This document shows, one piece after another, positions 8,943-24,251 of a stretch of 64,000 bases of DNA. Positions within the stretch are counted from its first letter, which is position 1, and the number at the start of each line of letters is the position of its first letter. The notes beneath the pieces were generated by a model. The model was not told the DNA's origin and did no database searches. It was given only the letters and a program-made list of their open reading frames with translations. The DNA is from Pseudomonas sp. KU26590 (GTDB lineage: Bacteria; Pseudomonadota; Gammaproteobacteria; Pseudomonadales; Pseudomonadaceae): the NCBI RefSeq assembly GCF_026153515.1, contig NZ_CP110644.1, positions 5,645,501 through 5,709,500 on the forward strand. Direction: 5' to 3'. The translations under genes were made by a program, and so were the position numbers.

Positions 8943-10034
8943 CTATAGCCCCATCAAAGACAGCATGATGAAGGTGGCAAACAGCACGAAATGGGTCATG
9001 CCTTCGATGGCGTTGGTTTCGCCGTCATTGAGGTTAATGGCGCAGACCAGCAAGGTGACGAAGATCATCACGGTCTGCACCGGCGTCATTGCCATCTGGA
9101 ACGCCTGACCGCTGTAAAGCGCCATGCCTTCCATGACCGGCACGGTCAGGATCACCGTCGACAGCGAAGCGCCGAGGGCGATGTTGACCACCGATTGCAT
9201 GCGGTTGGCCAGTGCGGCTCGTAACGCAGTCAGAATCTCCGGTGCTGCCGAAATCGCCGCCACCAGAATCGCCGTCATTACCGGCGGCGCGCCGCTGCCT
9301 TCAAGGCCCAGATCAACGGTTTTCGACATGACCTCGGCCAACGCGCCAATCACCACTACGCCGAAGACCAGCGTCGCGATCGAGCGCGTCAGGTTGACTG
9401 GCTCGTGGGTTTCCTCCGCCTCACCCTTGCGGCGCTTCTTGTCCGGGTAGCTGTAGCTGAAGAAGTAACTGTGCGGCCCGACCTGCATGCGCAGGAACAG
9501 CGCATAAAGCAGGATCATCGCGCCAATGGTGAAGGCCGAATACAGCTTCCACTTCCCTTCCGGAATGAATTCCGGCACGACCATCGACACCGCCATGGCA
9601 GTCAGAATCATCACGCTGTAAGACCGCGCGGAGTCATCGTTGTAAGACTGTTCACCGTGCTTGAGCCCGCCCATCAACGCGGCAAGACCCAGGATTGCGT
9701 TGATGTCGAGCATCACGGCCGAGTAGATGGTGTCCCTCACCAGCGTGGGTGAAGGCTCATTGTTCATCATGATCGCCAGAATCACGACTTCAACCAGCAC
9801 CGCCGACAACGTCAGGATCATCGTGCCGTAGGGATCACCGACTTTTTCCGCCAGCAACTCGGCGTGGTGAGCCACGCGCAGCGAGGCGCAGATGATGAAG
9901 CCCACCAGAGCGATGCCCGCGATCAGCGCGACGGTATTTCCGTTGCTGAGCAATTGGTGTTCGTAGAAGTACGCGAAAAAGGTCGCAATGACCGCCAGTA
10001 GAAGAAACTTTTCCTGCTTGAGAATCGTGCCCAT
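8943..10034 (-). CDS. chaA: Calcium/sodium:proton antiporter (ChaA, CaCA family)
   Basis: 363 residues with about 11 hydrophobic segments. Two inverted acidic repeats typical of the cation/Ca exchanger superfamily are seen: GTMILTLSAVLVEVVILAIM near residue 70-90 and LVAAISAAPEILTALRAALANR near 250-270, each with a conserved glutamate. The protein exports Ca2+ or Na+/K+ for protons across the inner membrane. ATG at 10034. It is monocistronic, convergent with the 8-oxoguanine deaminase and divergent from the deaminase at 10365. Confidence 0.9.
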   Translation of the reverse strand: MGTILKQEKFLLLAVIATFFAYFYEHQLLSNGNTVALIAGIALVGFIICASLRVAHHAELLAEKVGDPYGTMILTLSAVLVEVVILAIMMNNEPSPTLVRDTIYSAVMLDINAILGLAALMGGLKHGEQSYNDDSARSYSVMILTAMAVSMVVPEFIPEGKWKLYSAFTIGAMILLYALFLRMQVGPHSYFFSYSYPDKKRRKGEAEETHEPVNLTRSIATLVFGVVVIGALAEVMSKTVDLGLEGSGAPPVMTAILVAAISAAPEILTALRAALANRMQSVVNIALGASLSTVILTVPVMEGMALYSGQAFQMAMTPVQTVMIFVTLLVCAINLNDGETNAIEGMTHFVLFATFIMLSLMGL

Positions 10035-11318
<1,284 letters not shown>

Positions 11319-11344
11319 TCAGCCACGCCCCCTGAGCAGGAAAA

Positions 11345-11370
11345 GCGTGTGGACGTTCTGCTCCACACGC
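11345..11370. terminator. Hairpin between convergent genes
   Basis: GCGTGTGGA (11345-11353) pairs perfectly with TCCACACGC (11362-11370) over an 8-nt loop, just after the deaminase stop and before the 3' end of the ArsR gene. T-tracts are poor, so termination is inferred mainly from placement. Confidence 0.55.
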
Positions 11371-11390
11371 CGCGCTTCCCTCTCGGGATG

Positions 11391-12083
11391 TCACGCCGCC
11401 GAGGCGATCTTGCTGATTTCTCGCTGACCATTGGAAGAGACCTGCAACGTACAGGCCTCTTCCGTCGTCCGCAGCCAACCCAACTGCATGAACAACTGCA
11501 GGAGCCCCGCTCCCAACGCGCCACCCAGGTGCGGTCTGCTTTCATGACAGTCGACACAGGCACACACGGCTTCGCGTCGTCTGTGGGCCAGCGCGGGAAT
11601 GAAGATGCCCCGTTCGGCAAAGCGGGAGATACCGACACTGGTGACTTCCAGCCGGTGTTCGGATTGTTCGATCCAGCCCGCACCCAACATTCGCAAATAC
11701 AGCTCGGCACCCATTTCGCCGCCCAGATGGTCCGCGCAGACACTGGCGCGGCATAACGGCAGGGGCGGCAATGGTTGCGCCATGCTGCGGCTGATCAGGT
11801 CCGCGCTGACCATTGATGCACTGACCAGCGCCTGGACGGCGGTCCGGACTTCCGGCGCAGCGAGCCTGAAGTAACGCTTGCGGGCGCGGACTTCGTGGCG
11901 CAGCAATCCGCCGGCAGCAAGGCGCGCCAGGTGCGCACCGGCAGAAGAAGTGGACAGACCCACCAGCGAAGCGACTTCATTGGCCGCCCGCGATGTTCCG
12001 TCCATCAATGCCCAGACAATCGCGCTGCGTTTAGGGTCGGCGAGCAACGCAGCAATCTGGCTGATGCAAGGTACATATTCCAT
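11391..12083 (-). CDS. ArsR-family winged-helix regulator
   Basis: 230 residues, longer than the usual ~110 for ArsR because of a C-terminal extension. The N-terminus has the ArsR-type HTH (IAALLADPKRSAIVWALMDGTSRAANEVASLVGLSTSSAGAHLARLAAGGLL, residues 8-60). The extension carries Cys/His-rich stretches (LPLCRASVCADHLGG and AVCACVDCHESRPHLGG) that could bind a metal or sense redox state, but this is inference. No target gene is adjacent in the usual operon style. Confidence 0.85.
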   Translation of the reverse strand: MEYVPCISQIAALLADPKRSAIVWALMDGTSRAANEVASLVGLSTSSAGAHLARLAAGGLLRHEVRARKRYFRLAAPEVRTAVQALVSASMVSADLISRSMAQPLPPLPLCRASVCADHLGGEMGAELYLRMLGAGWIEQSEHRLEVTSVGISRFAERGIFIPALAHRRREAVCACVDCHESRPHLGGALGAGLLQLFMQLGWLRTTEEACTLQVSSNGQREISKIASAA

Positions 12084-12793
12084 GTCTTCACTCCCTGTTG
12101 AACATTATCTAAGCGGACCGGCGCCGGTGTGCAGGTCGAGGCGTGCCATTGGCGCGCAATCACGGGCTTGATCAGTCGAAAGCGCCGGGCCGTTTTTGTG
12201 GTGAACCATCATCGGTGTTTAAGGCGAAAACGGACCTTGATTTAAATCACGTCATACGAACTCTCATGGCTGGAACTTGCGAGCAATACAGATAGCTGCG
12301 CCTGAGCGACACAGTTAGAACAGCGAGAATTAAATCGGATCCTTGACGGCGCTTAGTATAAGACCTGCAGCCGATCGGCGGACCAACTTGTCCATTGCCT
12401 CGTCCTTTGTTTGTGGGCCGTATTGGCAAATGTTCAGCACAATCCGGCAACCCGTTTGCTGCGCAGATTCAGCCAGATAGCCGACACCCCTTGAAGGACG
12501 GGCATTTGCGCGGGCAATGGCCGTTCACGAATTTGCCGTCAGGGCGATTGCCTACACCGGAAACTCCTGAGCCCTGCAAGAAAATAATCTGCGCATGGGC
12601 GTGTCAGAAGTGAACTTCGCTCGATCAAGCACGAAACTCAGTTAAGCGTTTTTATTCTCTGTAAGAAGTTTCCAATTCTGAAGTAGTAAACAACCGTATA
12701 TAACTCACTTTTTTTCAACAGCCTGAACATGCTTGTACAGGCACGCGTTAAACCTGGCGAAAACCGGCAACGCGTTAACGTTGCCGACGCTGG
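12084..12793. other. 710-bp intergenic region, no gene called
   Basis: The stretch between the ArsR and Bcr/CflA genes contains only short frames without credible start sites. The part from about 12640 to 12720 is AT-rich, unlike most of the window. An inverted repeat around AACGCGTTAACGTT near 12768-12783 lies just past the MFS stop. Both neighbouring genes are on the minus strand, so the region holds the ArsR promoter and the MFS 3' end. Confidence 0.5.
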
Positions 12794-14002
12794 CTAGATA
12801 CGTACATCCGCGTGAGGAATCTGCGCGTCTCGCTTCTGCTGCGCCCGGCGAGTGATCACTGCAAGCGTCACAGCCAGTACACCGCACAACGTAATGACGG
12901 TCGCCATCGGCACGGCCGTGCCGTCATGCAGTACGCCAACCAGTGCCGCCGCGCCCGCAGCAACACTGAATTGCAAACACCCTAATAAGGCTGACGCGCT
13001 GCCCGCACGTTTGCCCTGTCCGCTCATTGCGCACGCCGAAGCGTTGGGAATGATGCAGCCCAGGCTGGCGATATAGACGAACAGCGGAATCAGCAGCGGC
13101 CACAGCTTTTCGGTGTGGAGGGAGGCGATGGTCAACAGCACGAGGGCAGCAGCGAGATAGACCCAGACAGCCCGCGACAGCAACCACGCCGGACCATAGC
13201 GGCCAACGAGTCGAGCGTTCACCTGAGCGATGAGGATGAAGCCTGCAGCGTTGATACCAAATAGCCAGCCGTAGTGCTCCGCCGGGACGCCGTAAAGCTT
13301 GATGAAAACAAAAGGCGAGCCAGCAATGTAGGAAAACATCCCGGCCATCGCGATACCGCCAGTGAGCGCGTGGCCCAGGAAGATCCGGTCGCCCAACAGA
13401 TTCCAGTACGACCCTAACGCGCCCGAGAGCGGCAGTCGCGGATGGCCGGCCGGCATACTCTCCGGCAAGCCCCTGAATACCGCCACCGCGGTCAGTGCGC
13501 TGAACACCGTCAAGGTCAGGAAGATGGCCTGCCAACCGACAACGTTGACCAACAACCCGCCCAGCATCGGGGCAAGGATCGGCGCCAGGCCCATGACCAG
13601 CATCAATTGCGAGAACACCTTGGCCGAGTCAACCGGCGAGCATTTGTCGCTGACGATCGCCCGTGAAAGGACCATGCCAGCACAACCGCCCAATGCCTGA
13701 ACGAAGCGGGCGGCGATCAACCACTCAAGCGACGGCGCCAAGGCGCACGCCAGCGATGCGAGGGTGAACAATCCGACGCCAAACAACAGCGGAATGCGGC
13801 GGCCGAAGCGATCGGCGATCGGGCCGTAGGCGAGTTGGCCAATGCTCAGGCCAAGGAAATAAGAGGCCAGGGTCAGCTGAACGTGTTTCTCGTCAGTGCC
13901 GAACGCTAAAGCGATGGCCGGGAAACCTGGCAGGTAAAAGTCGATGGCCAACGGGCCAAAGGCGCTGAGTGCGCCGAGGATCAGAATCGTTCTGAGGTTC
14001 AT
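12794..14002 (-). CDS. Bcr/CflA-family multidrug efflux MFS transporter
   Basis: 402 residues, 12 predicted membrane segments. The start at ATG 14002 (MNLRTILILGALSAFGPLAIDFYLP) has AGGAAG upstream and the LAIDFYLPGFPAIA signature of the Bcr/CflA drug:H+ antiporter group. The MFS motif A is GPIADRFGRRIPLL (about residues 65-80) and motif C-like glycine-rich sequence is GLAPILAPMLGG. It exports drugs such as bicyclomycin or chloramphenicol in known relatives; the substrate here is unknown. The last residues (RRAQQKRDAQ) form a charged cytoplasmic tail. Confidence 0.9.
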   Translation of the reverse strand: MNLRTILILGALSAFGPLAIDFYLPGFPAIALAFGTDEKHVQLTLASYFLGLSIGQLAYGPIADRFGRRIPLLFGVGLFTLASLACALAPSLEWLIAARFVQALGGCAGMVLSRAIVSDKCSPVDSAKVFSQLMLVMGLAPILAPMLGGLLVNVVGWQAIFLTLTVFSALTAVAVFRGLPESMPAGHPRLPLSGALGSYWNLLGDRIFLGHALTGGIAMAGMFSYIAGSPFVFIKLYGVPAEHYGWLFGINAAGFILIAQVNARLVGRYGPAWLLSRAVWVYLAAALVLLTIASLHTEKLWPLLIPLFVYIASLGCIIPNASACAMSGQGKRAGSASALLGCLQFSVAAGAAALVGVLHDGTAVPMATVITLCGVLAVTLAVITRRAQQKRDAQIPHADVRI

Positions 14003-14229
14003 CAATCTTCCTAAACGGTTTTGCGCAGCGCGACAGTTTAACAACCTTGAATCTGCGCGGCCCGCTCACAGGAAAATTACCGGAAGTTTTTTCAAGACGC
14101 CGTTGCTGGGCAAAAAAGGTGGAACTTATCCCGCGCGACCGAGCATCGGTTAATGGATTTCCTACAGCGTTTTTACTAATAACTCACAGAAGCGCTTCTA
14201 AACTTTCCCCAAGCAGTGAGGAAATCAAA

Positions 14230-14589
14230 ATGAATGCGCGATGGGCAGTGCTGTGGTGCGTTGTAGTTGTCGCCGGATGTCAGTCTACCCACGACCAGCT
14301 ATTGGCCGAAGGTTACCCACCGGCATTCGCTGACGGTTTTCAGGATGGATGCGGGAGTGGGCGGCAATCCATCGATGTCATCAAAGGGCAATTCAAAAAG
14401 GACGTGCCGCGCTATTTGCGTGACACGTTGTACGCGCAAGGGTGGTCGGACGGATTTCGTCAGTGCCAGGCGCAACTGGCCAACAGCAATGTTCAGGATC
14501 AGGGCCGCGACAGCATATGGAATGACCGCGACCGCGACTGGGACCACCAGAAAACCCAGGACGCCGCCAAAGCCTACCGCTCCCATTGA
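14230..14589 (+). CDS. Small putative lipoprotein of unknown function
   Basis: 119 residues. The N-terminus is a signal peptide ending in a lipobox, VVVAGC, with the acylated cysteine at about residue 17. The rest is hydrophilic with FADGFQDGCGSGRQS and YAQGWSDGFRQCQAQ, two similar motifs that suggest an internal repeat, and a charged Asp/Arg tail. I do not recognise a characterised family. It lies 86 bp upstream of the GreA/B-like gene. Confidence 0.75.
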   Translation: MNARWAVLWCVVVVAGCQSTHDQLLAEGYPPAFADGFQDGCGSGRQSIDVIKGQFKKDVPRYLRDTLYAQGWSDGFRQCQAQLANSNVQDQGRDSIWNDRDRDWDHQKTQDAAKAYRSH

Positions 14590-14675
14590 ACTGACTGCCG
14601 GCGCCGGATAACGGATGAAACTATCCGGGACCCACCATGGCCCAATATGACTAAGCCATGAACAGGAGCCCCGCC

Positions 14676-15170
14676 ATGAGTCGCGCCTTCGTCAACGAAG
14701 ACAACGCCGCCGCGCAAATCGACCCGCCGGTTGAACGGCAGATCAGCGCCCAGACCAATTACGTCACCCAGCGCGGCCTTGATCAATTGCACGATCAGGT
14801 TGAGCAACTGCAAGCGCAATACAGCGAACAGAACGCCCAAGGTGATGAAGCTGACAAACAGCAGATGGCCGAAATCGAACGTGACCTGCGTTATTTCAAC
14901 CAGCGCCTGCAGAGCGCTCAAGTGGTCAGCAGCAACTCAGATGACAAGGTTCAGATTGGCAGTTGGGTGACCTTTGCCGACGAGGACAGTGTCGAGCAGC
15001 GCATGCAATTGGTCGGAGAGGATCAGGCCGATGCTGCCAGCCAGCTGATCAATTGGGCGTCACCGCTGGGCAAGGCCTTGCTCGGCGCCAAAGTCGGGGA
15101 CGAAGTCACTTGGAGTCGGCCGGTCGGCGACGCAGTGATCGAGGTGCTACGAATCGAACCCGACGATTGA
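14676..15170 (+). CDS. GreA/GreB-family elongation factor-like protein
   Basis: 164 residues from ATG 14676 with AGGAG 7 nt upstream. Residues about 25-85 form the N-terminal coiled coil (YVTQRGLDQLHDQVEQLQAQY ... AEIERDLRYFNQRLQSAQVV). The C-terminal Gre FKBP-like domain has IGSWVTFADED, NWASPLGKALLGAKVGDEVTW. True GreA/B act on backtracked RNA polymerase through acidic residues at the coiled-coil tip; here the tip (EQNAQGDEADKQQ) is acidic. It could be a GreB paralogue or a Gre-like factor with another role. A bidirectional terminator follows. Confidence 0.85.
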   Translation: MSRAFVNEDNAAAQIDPPVERQISAQTNYVTQRGLDQLHDQVEQLQAQYSEQNAQGDEADKQQMAEIERDLRYFNQRLQSAQVVSSNSDDKVQIGSWVTFADEDSVEQRMQLVGEDQADAASQLINWASPLGKALLGAKVGDEVTWSRPVGDAVIEVLRIEPDD

Positions 15171-15200
15171 CTCATCGAACGACAATCAGCCAGACACAAA

Positions 15201-15226
15201 AAACGGAGCCCGAAGGCTCCGTTTTT
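15201..15226. terminator. Bidirectional rho-independent terminator
   Basis: ACGGAGCC-CGAA-GGCTCCGT with an A-run before and a T-run after, between the convergent gre-like gene and ettA. It can serve both strands. Confidence 0.9.
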
Positions 15227-15243
15227 CATGACGCCCACCCGGA

Positions 15244-16908
15244 TCAGGCGAGTTTCTTGTGACGCACGCGGTGCGGCTGAGCGGCTGCGTCGCCGAGGCG
15301 TTTCTTGCGATCCGCTTCGTACTCGGTGTAGTTGCCTTCGAAGAACACGGCCTGCGAATCGTCTTCGTACGCGAGGATGTGAGTCGCAACGCGGTCAAGG
15401 AACCACCGATCGTGAGAGATCACAATGGCAGCGCCCGGGAAGTCCAGCAGGGCTTCTTCGAGGGAACGCAGGGTTTCAACGTCGAGGTCGTTTGACGGTT
15501 CGTCGAGCAGCAGGACGTTGCCACCCTCCTTCAACGTCAGCGCCAGGTGCAGACGACCGCGCTCACCGCCAGACAAGTCCTTTACGAACTTCTGCTGATC
15601 GCCGCCCTTGAAGTTGAAACGGCCGACATAGGTGCGCGAAGGGATTTCGTAGTTGCCGATCTTGATCTGGTCGGAGCCGTCGGAAATCTGCGCGAACACG
15701 GTCTTGCTGCCGTCCAGGTCGTCGCGGCTCTGATCGACGCACGCCAGTTGCACGGTTTCGCCGACTTCGATGGAGCCGGAATCCGGTTGCTCCTTGCCCA
15801 TCAGCATGCGGAACAGTGTCGACTTACCGGCACCGTTACCGCCGATCACGCCAACGATGGCGCCTTTAGGCATGGAGAACGACAGGTTGTCGATCAGCAC
15901 GCGATCGCCGTAGCCCTTGCTGACGTTCTTGAATTCGATGACCTTGTCGCCCAGACGCGGACCGGCCGGGATGTAGATCTCGTTGGTTTCGCTGCGTTTC
16001 TGGAATTCCTGAGACTGAAGCTCTTCGAAGCGTTGCAGACGGGCCTTGGATTTCGACTGACGCGCCTTGGCACCTTTACGGACCCACTCGAGTTCTTCTT
16101 TCATGGCCTTTTCATGGGCCGACTGCTGCTTGGATTCAGCTGCCAGACGGTCGGACTTGGCTTCAAGCCAGCCGGAATAGTTGCCCTCGTACGGAATGCC
16201 CGCGCCGCGGTCGAGTTCCAGAATCCAGCCGGCAACGTTGTCGAGGAAGTACCGGTCGTGCGTGATCGCAACCACGGTGCCCGGGAAATCGTGCAGGAAA
16301 TGCTCGAGCCAGGCGACGGAGTCGGCGTCCAGGTGGTTGGTCGGTTCGTCGAGCAGCAGCATGTCGGGGGCGGACAGCAACAGGCGGCACAGGGCCACAC
16401 GGCGCTTCTCACCACCGGACAGGTGTTCGACCTTGGCATCCCAGGCCGGTAGACGCAGCGCATCGGCGGCGACTTCCAGCTGGCGCTCCAGGTTGTGGCC
16501 ATCGCTGGCTTGCAGGATCGACTCAAGCTTGGCCTGTTCGGCCGCCAGCTTGTCGAAATCGGCGTCCGGCTCCGCGTAAGCGGCATAGACTTCGTCCAGG
16601 CGCGCTTGAGCGTTTTTGATCACGCTGACCGCTTCTTCGACCACTTCACGCACGGTCTTGGTCGGGTCGAGCTGCGGCTCTTGCGGCAGGTAGCCGATGT
16701 TCAGCTCAGGCATCGGGCGCGCTTCACCGTCAAACTCGGTGTCGACGCCGGCCATGATTTTAAGCAACGTGGATTTACCCGAACCGTTGAGCCCAAGGAC
16801 GCCGATCTTGGCGCCGGGGAAAAACGAGAGGGAGATGTTTTTCAGGATTTCCCGCTTCGGCGGAACAACTTTGCTCAGCCGGTGCATGGTAAAAACGTAT
16901 TGAGCCAT
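15244..16908 (-). CDS. ettA: Energy-dependent translational throttle ABC-F protein EttA
   Basis: 554 residues with two ABC ATPase domains and no membrane segments. Walker A motifs are GLNGSGKST and GGNGAGKST, signatures LSGGEKRR and LSGGERGR, and Walker [12 protein letters not shown] and [11 protein letters not shown]. The linker between domains ([40 protein letters not shown], in parts) is the EttA P-site tRNA interaction motif region. EttA binds the ribosomal E site and gates translation elongation with ATP/ADP ratio. Opening [19 protein letters not shown] is highly conserved. ATG at 16908. Confidence 0.96.
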   Translation of the reverse strand: MAQYVFTMHRLSKVVPPKREILKNISLSFFPGAKIGVLGLNGSGKSTLLKIMAGVDTEFDGEARPMPELNIGYLPQEPQLDPTKTVREVVEEAVSVIKNAQARLDEVYAAYAEPDADFDKLAAEQAKLESILQASDGHNLERQLEVAADALRLPAWDAKVEHLSGGEKRRVALCRLLLSAPDMLLLDEPTNHLDADSVAWLEHFLHDFPGTVVAITHDRYFLDNVAGWILELDRGAGIPYEGNYSGWLEAKSDRLAAESKQQSAHEKAMKEELEWVRKGAKARQSKSKARLQRFEELQSQEFQKRSETNEIYIPAGPRLGDKVIEFKNVSKGYGDRVLIDNLSFSMPKGAIVGVIGGNGAGKSTLFRMLMGKEQPDSGSIEVGETVQLACVDQSRDDLDGSKTVFAQISDGSDQIKIGNYEIPSRTYVGRFNFKGGDQQKFVKDLSGGERGRLHLALTLKEGGNVLLLDEPSNDLDVETLRSLEEALLDFPGAAIVISHDRWFLDRVATHILAYEDDSQAVFFEGNYTEYEADRKKRLGDAAAQPHRVRHKKLA

Positions 16909-17271
16909 GGAATGAAAACCTGGAATGAGACTGTGAATAAAGGCGCGAGCTTAGTGCTGCGTCGCAAAAAATGCGCTTATCTTCGCGCCGCAACTTGCCG
17001 GAGCGCGATTCCGGGCCTTGAATTGATCAAAGCCGAATCGGCGCCGCCGGGACAAACTTCCGAGGACCGGTATTAAAGCTGGAGCAATGCTTGCAGGCCT
17101 TTTGAAACATGCAGGCACGCCGTGCAGAAACCGGCGCGTCGCGCGTGGCGCAAAGCTACCCGAATGCACGCAACAGGGCAAACCGTCCGGGCCAATAGCG
17201 CTGGCACTTAGCCACAGCTCGGTGGCATGCTAGCCGCCTTTTGCGCACCGGGCTTATAGTGCGTATCGCAC
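16909..17271. other. 363-bp intergenic region between divergent ettA and morA
   Basis: Must hold the divergent promoters of ettA and morA. TTATAGT at about 17254 could be a morA -10. No repeat or small gene seen. Confidence 0.4.
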
Positions 17272-21168
<3,897 letters not shown>

Positions 21169-21184
21169 AAGAGCAAAGCGCCCC

Positions 21185-21275
21185 TGTAGAAGCGTGCTTG
21201 CCCGCGAATCATTCGTACATCCAATACAAATGTGTCTGACCCAAAATCGCATCGCGGGCAAGCGCGCTCCTACAA
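21185..21275. repeat. Inverted REP pair (BIME)
   Basis: TGTAGAAGCGTGCTTGCCCGC and its inverse CGGGCAAGCGCGCTCCTACA lie 45 bp apart between morA and glyA. Confidence 0.85.
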
Positions 21276-21403
21276 GGTCATTCGCCAGTCATTCCCTCGC
21301 ATGAAAACCGCTCGTCCCGCACATGACCCGCTTTCATATGCCAGATAAAACCCGATAGGTTAGAATGCCCCCCTTTTCTACTGCCCGCCCCCCGAGGACC
21401 GCC

Positions 21404-22657
21404 ATGTTCAGCCGTAATTTGACCATCGCCAAGTACGACTCCGACCTGTACGCCGCTATGGAACAGGAAGCCAAGCGTCAGGAAGATCACATTGAGCTGA
21501 TCGCCTCGGAGAACTACACCAGCCCGGCCGTCATGGAAGCCCAAGGCTCGGTCCTTACCAACAAATACGCTGAAGGCTACCCAGGCAAGCGTTACTACGG
21601 CGGCTGCGAATACGTCGACATCGTCGAGCAACTGGCCATCGACCGCGCCAAGCAACTGTTCGGCGCCGATTACGCCAACGTCCAGCCACACGCAGGCTCC
21701 CAGGCCAACAGCGCGGTGTACCTCGCGCTGCTCAATGCGGGCGACACCATCCTGGGCATGAGCCTGGCCCACGGCGGTCACCTGACCCACGGCGCCAGCG
21801 TTTCTTCCTCGGGCAAGCTGTACAACGCCGTTCAGTACGGCATCGACGGCAACGGCCTGATCGACTACGACGAAGTCGAGCGTCTGGCGGTCGAGCACAA
21901 ACCGAAGATGATCATTGCCGGTTTCTCGGCCTACTCGCAGATCCTCGACTTCCCGCGTTTCCGCGCCATCGCTGACAAGGTCGGCGCTTATCTGTTCGTC
22001 GACATGGCTCACGTGGCCGGTCTGGTCGCTGCAGGCGTGTACCCGAACCCGGTGCCGTTCGCTGACGTCGTCACCACCACCACCCACAAAACCCTGCGCG
22101 GCCCACGCGGCGGCCTGATCCTGGCCCGCGCCAACGCCGAGATCGAGAAAAAGCTGAACTCCGCTGTCTTCCCGGGCGGCCAGGGCGGTCCTCTGGAACA
22201 CGTTATTGCGGCCAAGGCGATCTGCTTCAAGGAAGCGCTGCAGCCTGAGTTCAAGACCTACCAGGAACAAGTGGTGAAAAACGCCAAGGCCATGGCCGGC
22301 GTGTTCATCGAGCGCGGTTTCGACGTGGTGTCCGGCGGTACTGAAAACCACCTGTTCCTGCTGTCGCTGATCAAGCAGGACATCTCCGGTAAAGACGCCG
22401 ACGCCGCACTGGGCAAAGCGTTCATCACCGTGAACAAGAACTCGGTGCCAAACGATCCACGCTCCCCGTTCGTCACCTCCGGCCTGCGCTTCGGCACCCC
22501 GGCCGTGACCACCCGCGGCTTCAAAGAAGCAGAGTGCAAGGAACTGGCTGGCTGGATCTGCGACATCCTGGACGACCTGAACAACGAAGCGGTGATCAAC
22601 GCCGTTCGTGAGAAGGTCCAGGCCATCTGCGCCAAGCTGCCGGTTTACGGCGCTTGA
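21404..22657 (+). CDS. glyA: Serine hydroxymethyltransferase
   Basis: 417 residues. Converts serine and tetrahydrofolate to glycine and methylene-THF in the cytosol, using PLP. Start ATG 21404 ([19 protein letters not shown]) follows CGAGGA; the frame is open upstream without similarity. Motifs: [49 protein letters not shown], the PLP-binding lysine in [14 protein letters not shown] (about residue 229) and [15 protein letters not shown]. Typical length. The morA-glyA order matches P. aeruginosa PA4601-PA4602. A strong terminator follows. Confidence 0.97.
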   Translation: MFSRNLTIAKYDSDLYAAMEQEAKRQEDHIELIASENYTSPAVMEAQGSVLTNKYAEGYPGKRYYGGCEYVDIVEQLAIDRAKQLFGADYANVQPHAGSQANSAVYLALLNAGDTILGMSLAHGGHLTHGASVSSSGKLYNAVQYGIDGNGLIDYDEVERLAVEHKPKMIIAGFSAYSQILDFPRFRAIADKVGAYLFVDMAHVAGLVAAGVYPNPVPFADVVTTTTHKTLRGPRGGLILARANAEIEKKLNSAVFPGGQGGPLEHVIAAKAICFKEALQPEFKTYQEQVVKNAKAMAGVFIERGFDVVSGGTENHLFLLSLIKQDISGKDADAALGKAFITVNKNSVPNDPRSPFVTSGLRFGTPAVTTRGFKEAECKELAGWICDILDDLNNEAVINAVREKVQAICAKLPVYGA

Positions 22658-22680
22658 TCTGACGCAGTAGCAGTTGCATG

Positions 22681-22711
22681 AAAAAGCCCGGCTCTTGAGC
22701 CGGGCTTTTTC
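22681..22711 (+). terminator. glyA rho-independent terminator
   Basis: AAAAAGCCCGGCTC-TTG-AGCCGGGCTTTTT, a GC-rich stem flanked by A and T runs, 23 bp after the glyA stop. Confidence 0.92.
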
Positions 22712-22727
22712 ATGCGCCGCGTTTCAT

Positions 22728-22816
22728 TGTAGGAGCGCGCTTGCCCGCGAAGGCGGCGTGTCAGTCACCATAGACATATCTGATATGACGCGTTCGCGGG
22801 CAAGCGCGCTCCTACA
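22728..22816. repeat. Inverted REP pair (BIME)
   Basis: TGTAGGAGCGCGCTTGCCCGC at 22728 faces its inverse ending 22816. It lies between the glyA terminator and the 3' end of the CobW-type gene. Confidence 0.9.
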
Positions 22817-22840
22817 GTTGATCGGCAGCGTGGCGCGGAC

Positions 22841-23818
22841 TCAACCCGCCGCCACCTTCGAAAACCCCGCCCGGATCTTCTCCTCCGGCAGTTCATCGGC
22901 AATGAACACGATCACGCTTTCGCGCTTTTCGCCTTGCGTCCACTCTACGTCGAAATCAAAGCCGTACAACTTCAACACGCCTTGGAATACCAGCTTGCGA
23001 TCCTCGCCGGCGATGCTTAGCACGCCTTTGTAGCGCAGCAGTTGTTTGCCGTGCTCTTCCAGCAACTCGTTCATGAACGTGCTGAGCTTGTCGATATCCA
23101 GCGGCTGTTCACTGCGCATGACGAGGCTGCTGATCCGGTCGATGGAGCGGCCTGCCGGCGCTGCCGGGCGCAGGGTCATCCCGCCGATGTCTGCATTGAG
23201 GTTGAAGCCGCGCACATCCAGCAACTCGGCCAGATCGATCTTGCCGTGCTCGACCACGCGGATCGGTGCGCGACGGTTGATGCGGGTCAAGCGCTCGCTC
23301 AATGCGTTGAAGGTCGCCTCATCCACCAGATCGGTCTTGCTCACCAGCAGACGGTCCGCGAAGCCGATCTGCGCCTGGGCGATGGTCTGCTCCAGGTGCG
23401 TGTCGGCATGGGCGGCGTCGACCAGGGTGATGATGCCGTCAAGGATGTAGCGCTCGCGCAGTTCCTCGTCGATGAAGAAGGTCTGCGCCACCGGTGCAGG
23501 GTCTGCCAGGCCGGTGCATTCGATCACCAGCCGATCAAACGCGATCTCGCCACTGTCGAGGCGTTCCAGCAGCAGATACAGCGCTTTGGTCAGGTCGGTG
23601 TGGATGGTGCAGCAGACGCAGCCGTTGGACAGGGTCATGACCTGTACGGGCTCATCGCCCAGCAGTTGGGTGTCGACGCCGGCGTCACTGAATTCGTTTT
23701 CGATCACGGCAATCTTCAGACCGTGCTCTTCCTTGAGCAGATGGCGCAGCAAGGTGGTTTTGCCGGCGCCGAGAAAGCCGCTGAGGATTGTGACGGGGAT
23801 TGGGTACGAAGCGGTCAT
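22841..23818 (-). CDS. CobW/YjiA-family GTP-binding metallochaperone
   Basis: 325 residues from ATG 23818, preceded by AGGAG. G3E GTPase: Walker A FLGAGKTTLL (about residues 12-22), the metal-binding GCVCCTI (CxCC, about 64-70), the family FDRLVIECTGLADP, and the GTP base contact SKTDLV. The CobW C-terminal domain spans about 210-320. YjiA-type proteins deliver zinc or other metals. It sits upstream of the ybdD-cstA genes but 209 bp separate it from them; the same order occurs in P. aeruginosa (PA4604-PA4606). Confidence 0.9.
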   Translation of the reverse strand: MTASYPIPVTILSGFLGAGKTTLLRHLLKEEHGLKIAVIENEFSDAGVDTQLLGDEPVQVMTLSNGCVCCTIHTDLTKALYLLLERLDSGEIAFDRLVIECTGLADPAPVAQTFFIDEELRERYILDGIITLVDAAHADTHLEQTIAQAQIGFADRLLVSKTDLVDEATFNALSERLTRINRRAPIRVVEHGKIDLAELLDVRGFNLNADIGGMTLRPAAPAGRSIDRISSLVMRSEQPLDIDKLSTFMNELLEEHGKQLLRYKGVLSIAGEDRKLVFQGVLKLYGFDFDVEWTQGEKRESVIVFIADELPEEKIRAGFSKVAAG

Positions 23819-23847
23819 GGGTTCTCCTGACATGTCACTGCTCAGAC

Positions 23848-23936
23848 TGTGGGAGCGCGCTTGCCCGCGAATGCGATCTGTCTGCACCCTCTTCGGAAAC
23901 AGTTGAAATGCCTTCGCGGGCAAGCGCGCTCCTACA
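23848..23936. repeat. Inverted REP pair (BIME)
   Basis: TGTGGGAGCGCGCTTGCCCGC and its inverse CGCGGGCAAGCGCGCTCCTA, between ybdD and the CobW-type gene. Confidence 0.88.
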
Positions 23937-24027
23937 CGGTGGAACGGCTGCCGGTGGAAGTGGCAGAGGCGAACGCGCCACGACTGGCGTGGCGCGTTGT
24001 TGAAACGGCGTTGCAGGAATCAATCCA

Positions 24028-24225
24028 TTAACAGCACTTGGGCCCGCCCTTCCCGCCGTAACGTGCGTCCTGACGCTCCCGGAAGAACGCCTCGTAGGAC
24101 ATCACCGGCTTGTCCGGGTGAGTCTTCTGCATATGCTCAACGTAGTTGTCGTAATCGGGCATGCCCACCATGAGGCGAGCAGCCTGACCGAGATACTTAC
24201 CCAAACGACTCAGATCGTTGAACAT
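24028..24225 (-). CDS. YbdD/YjiX-family small protein
   Basis: 65 residues: [22 protein letters not shown] ... [24 protein letters not shown]. The MxGxPDYxxYVxHM and YxxFFRERQxARYGG motifs are diagnostic of the YbdD/YjiX (DUF466) family, found next to CstA/BtsT carbon-starvation transporters. It begins 26 bp after cstA and is surely in its operon. The ending GPKCC is family-typical and could bind metal. Its role is probably tied to pyruvate/peptide uptake, but the mechanism is unknown. Confidence 0.93.
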   Translation of the reverse strand: MFNDLSRLGKYLGQAARLMVGMPDYDNYVEHMQKTHPDKPVMSYEAFFRERQDARYGGKGGPKCC

Positions 24226-24251
24226 AGACAGCTCCTCGCGTTACAGCGCAC

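Noticed and set aside
12395..12613. Short frame in the 710-bp gap
   Set aside because: No Shine-Dalgarno, irregular composition (Pro/Cys-rich) and no recognisable family.
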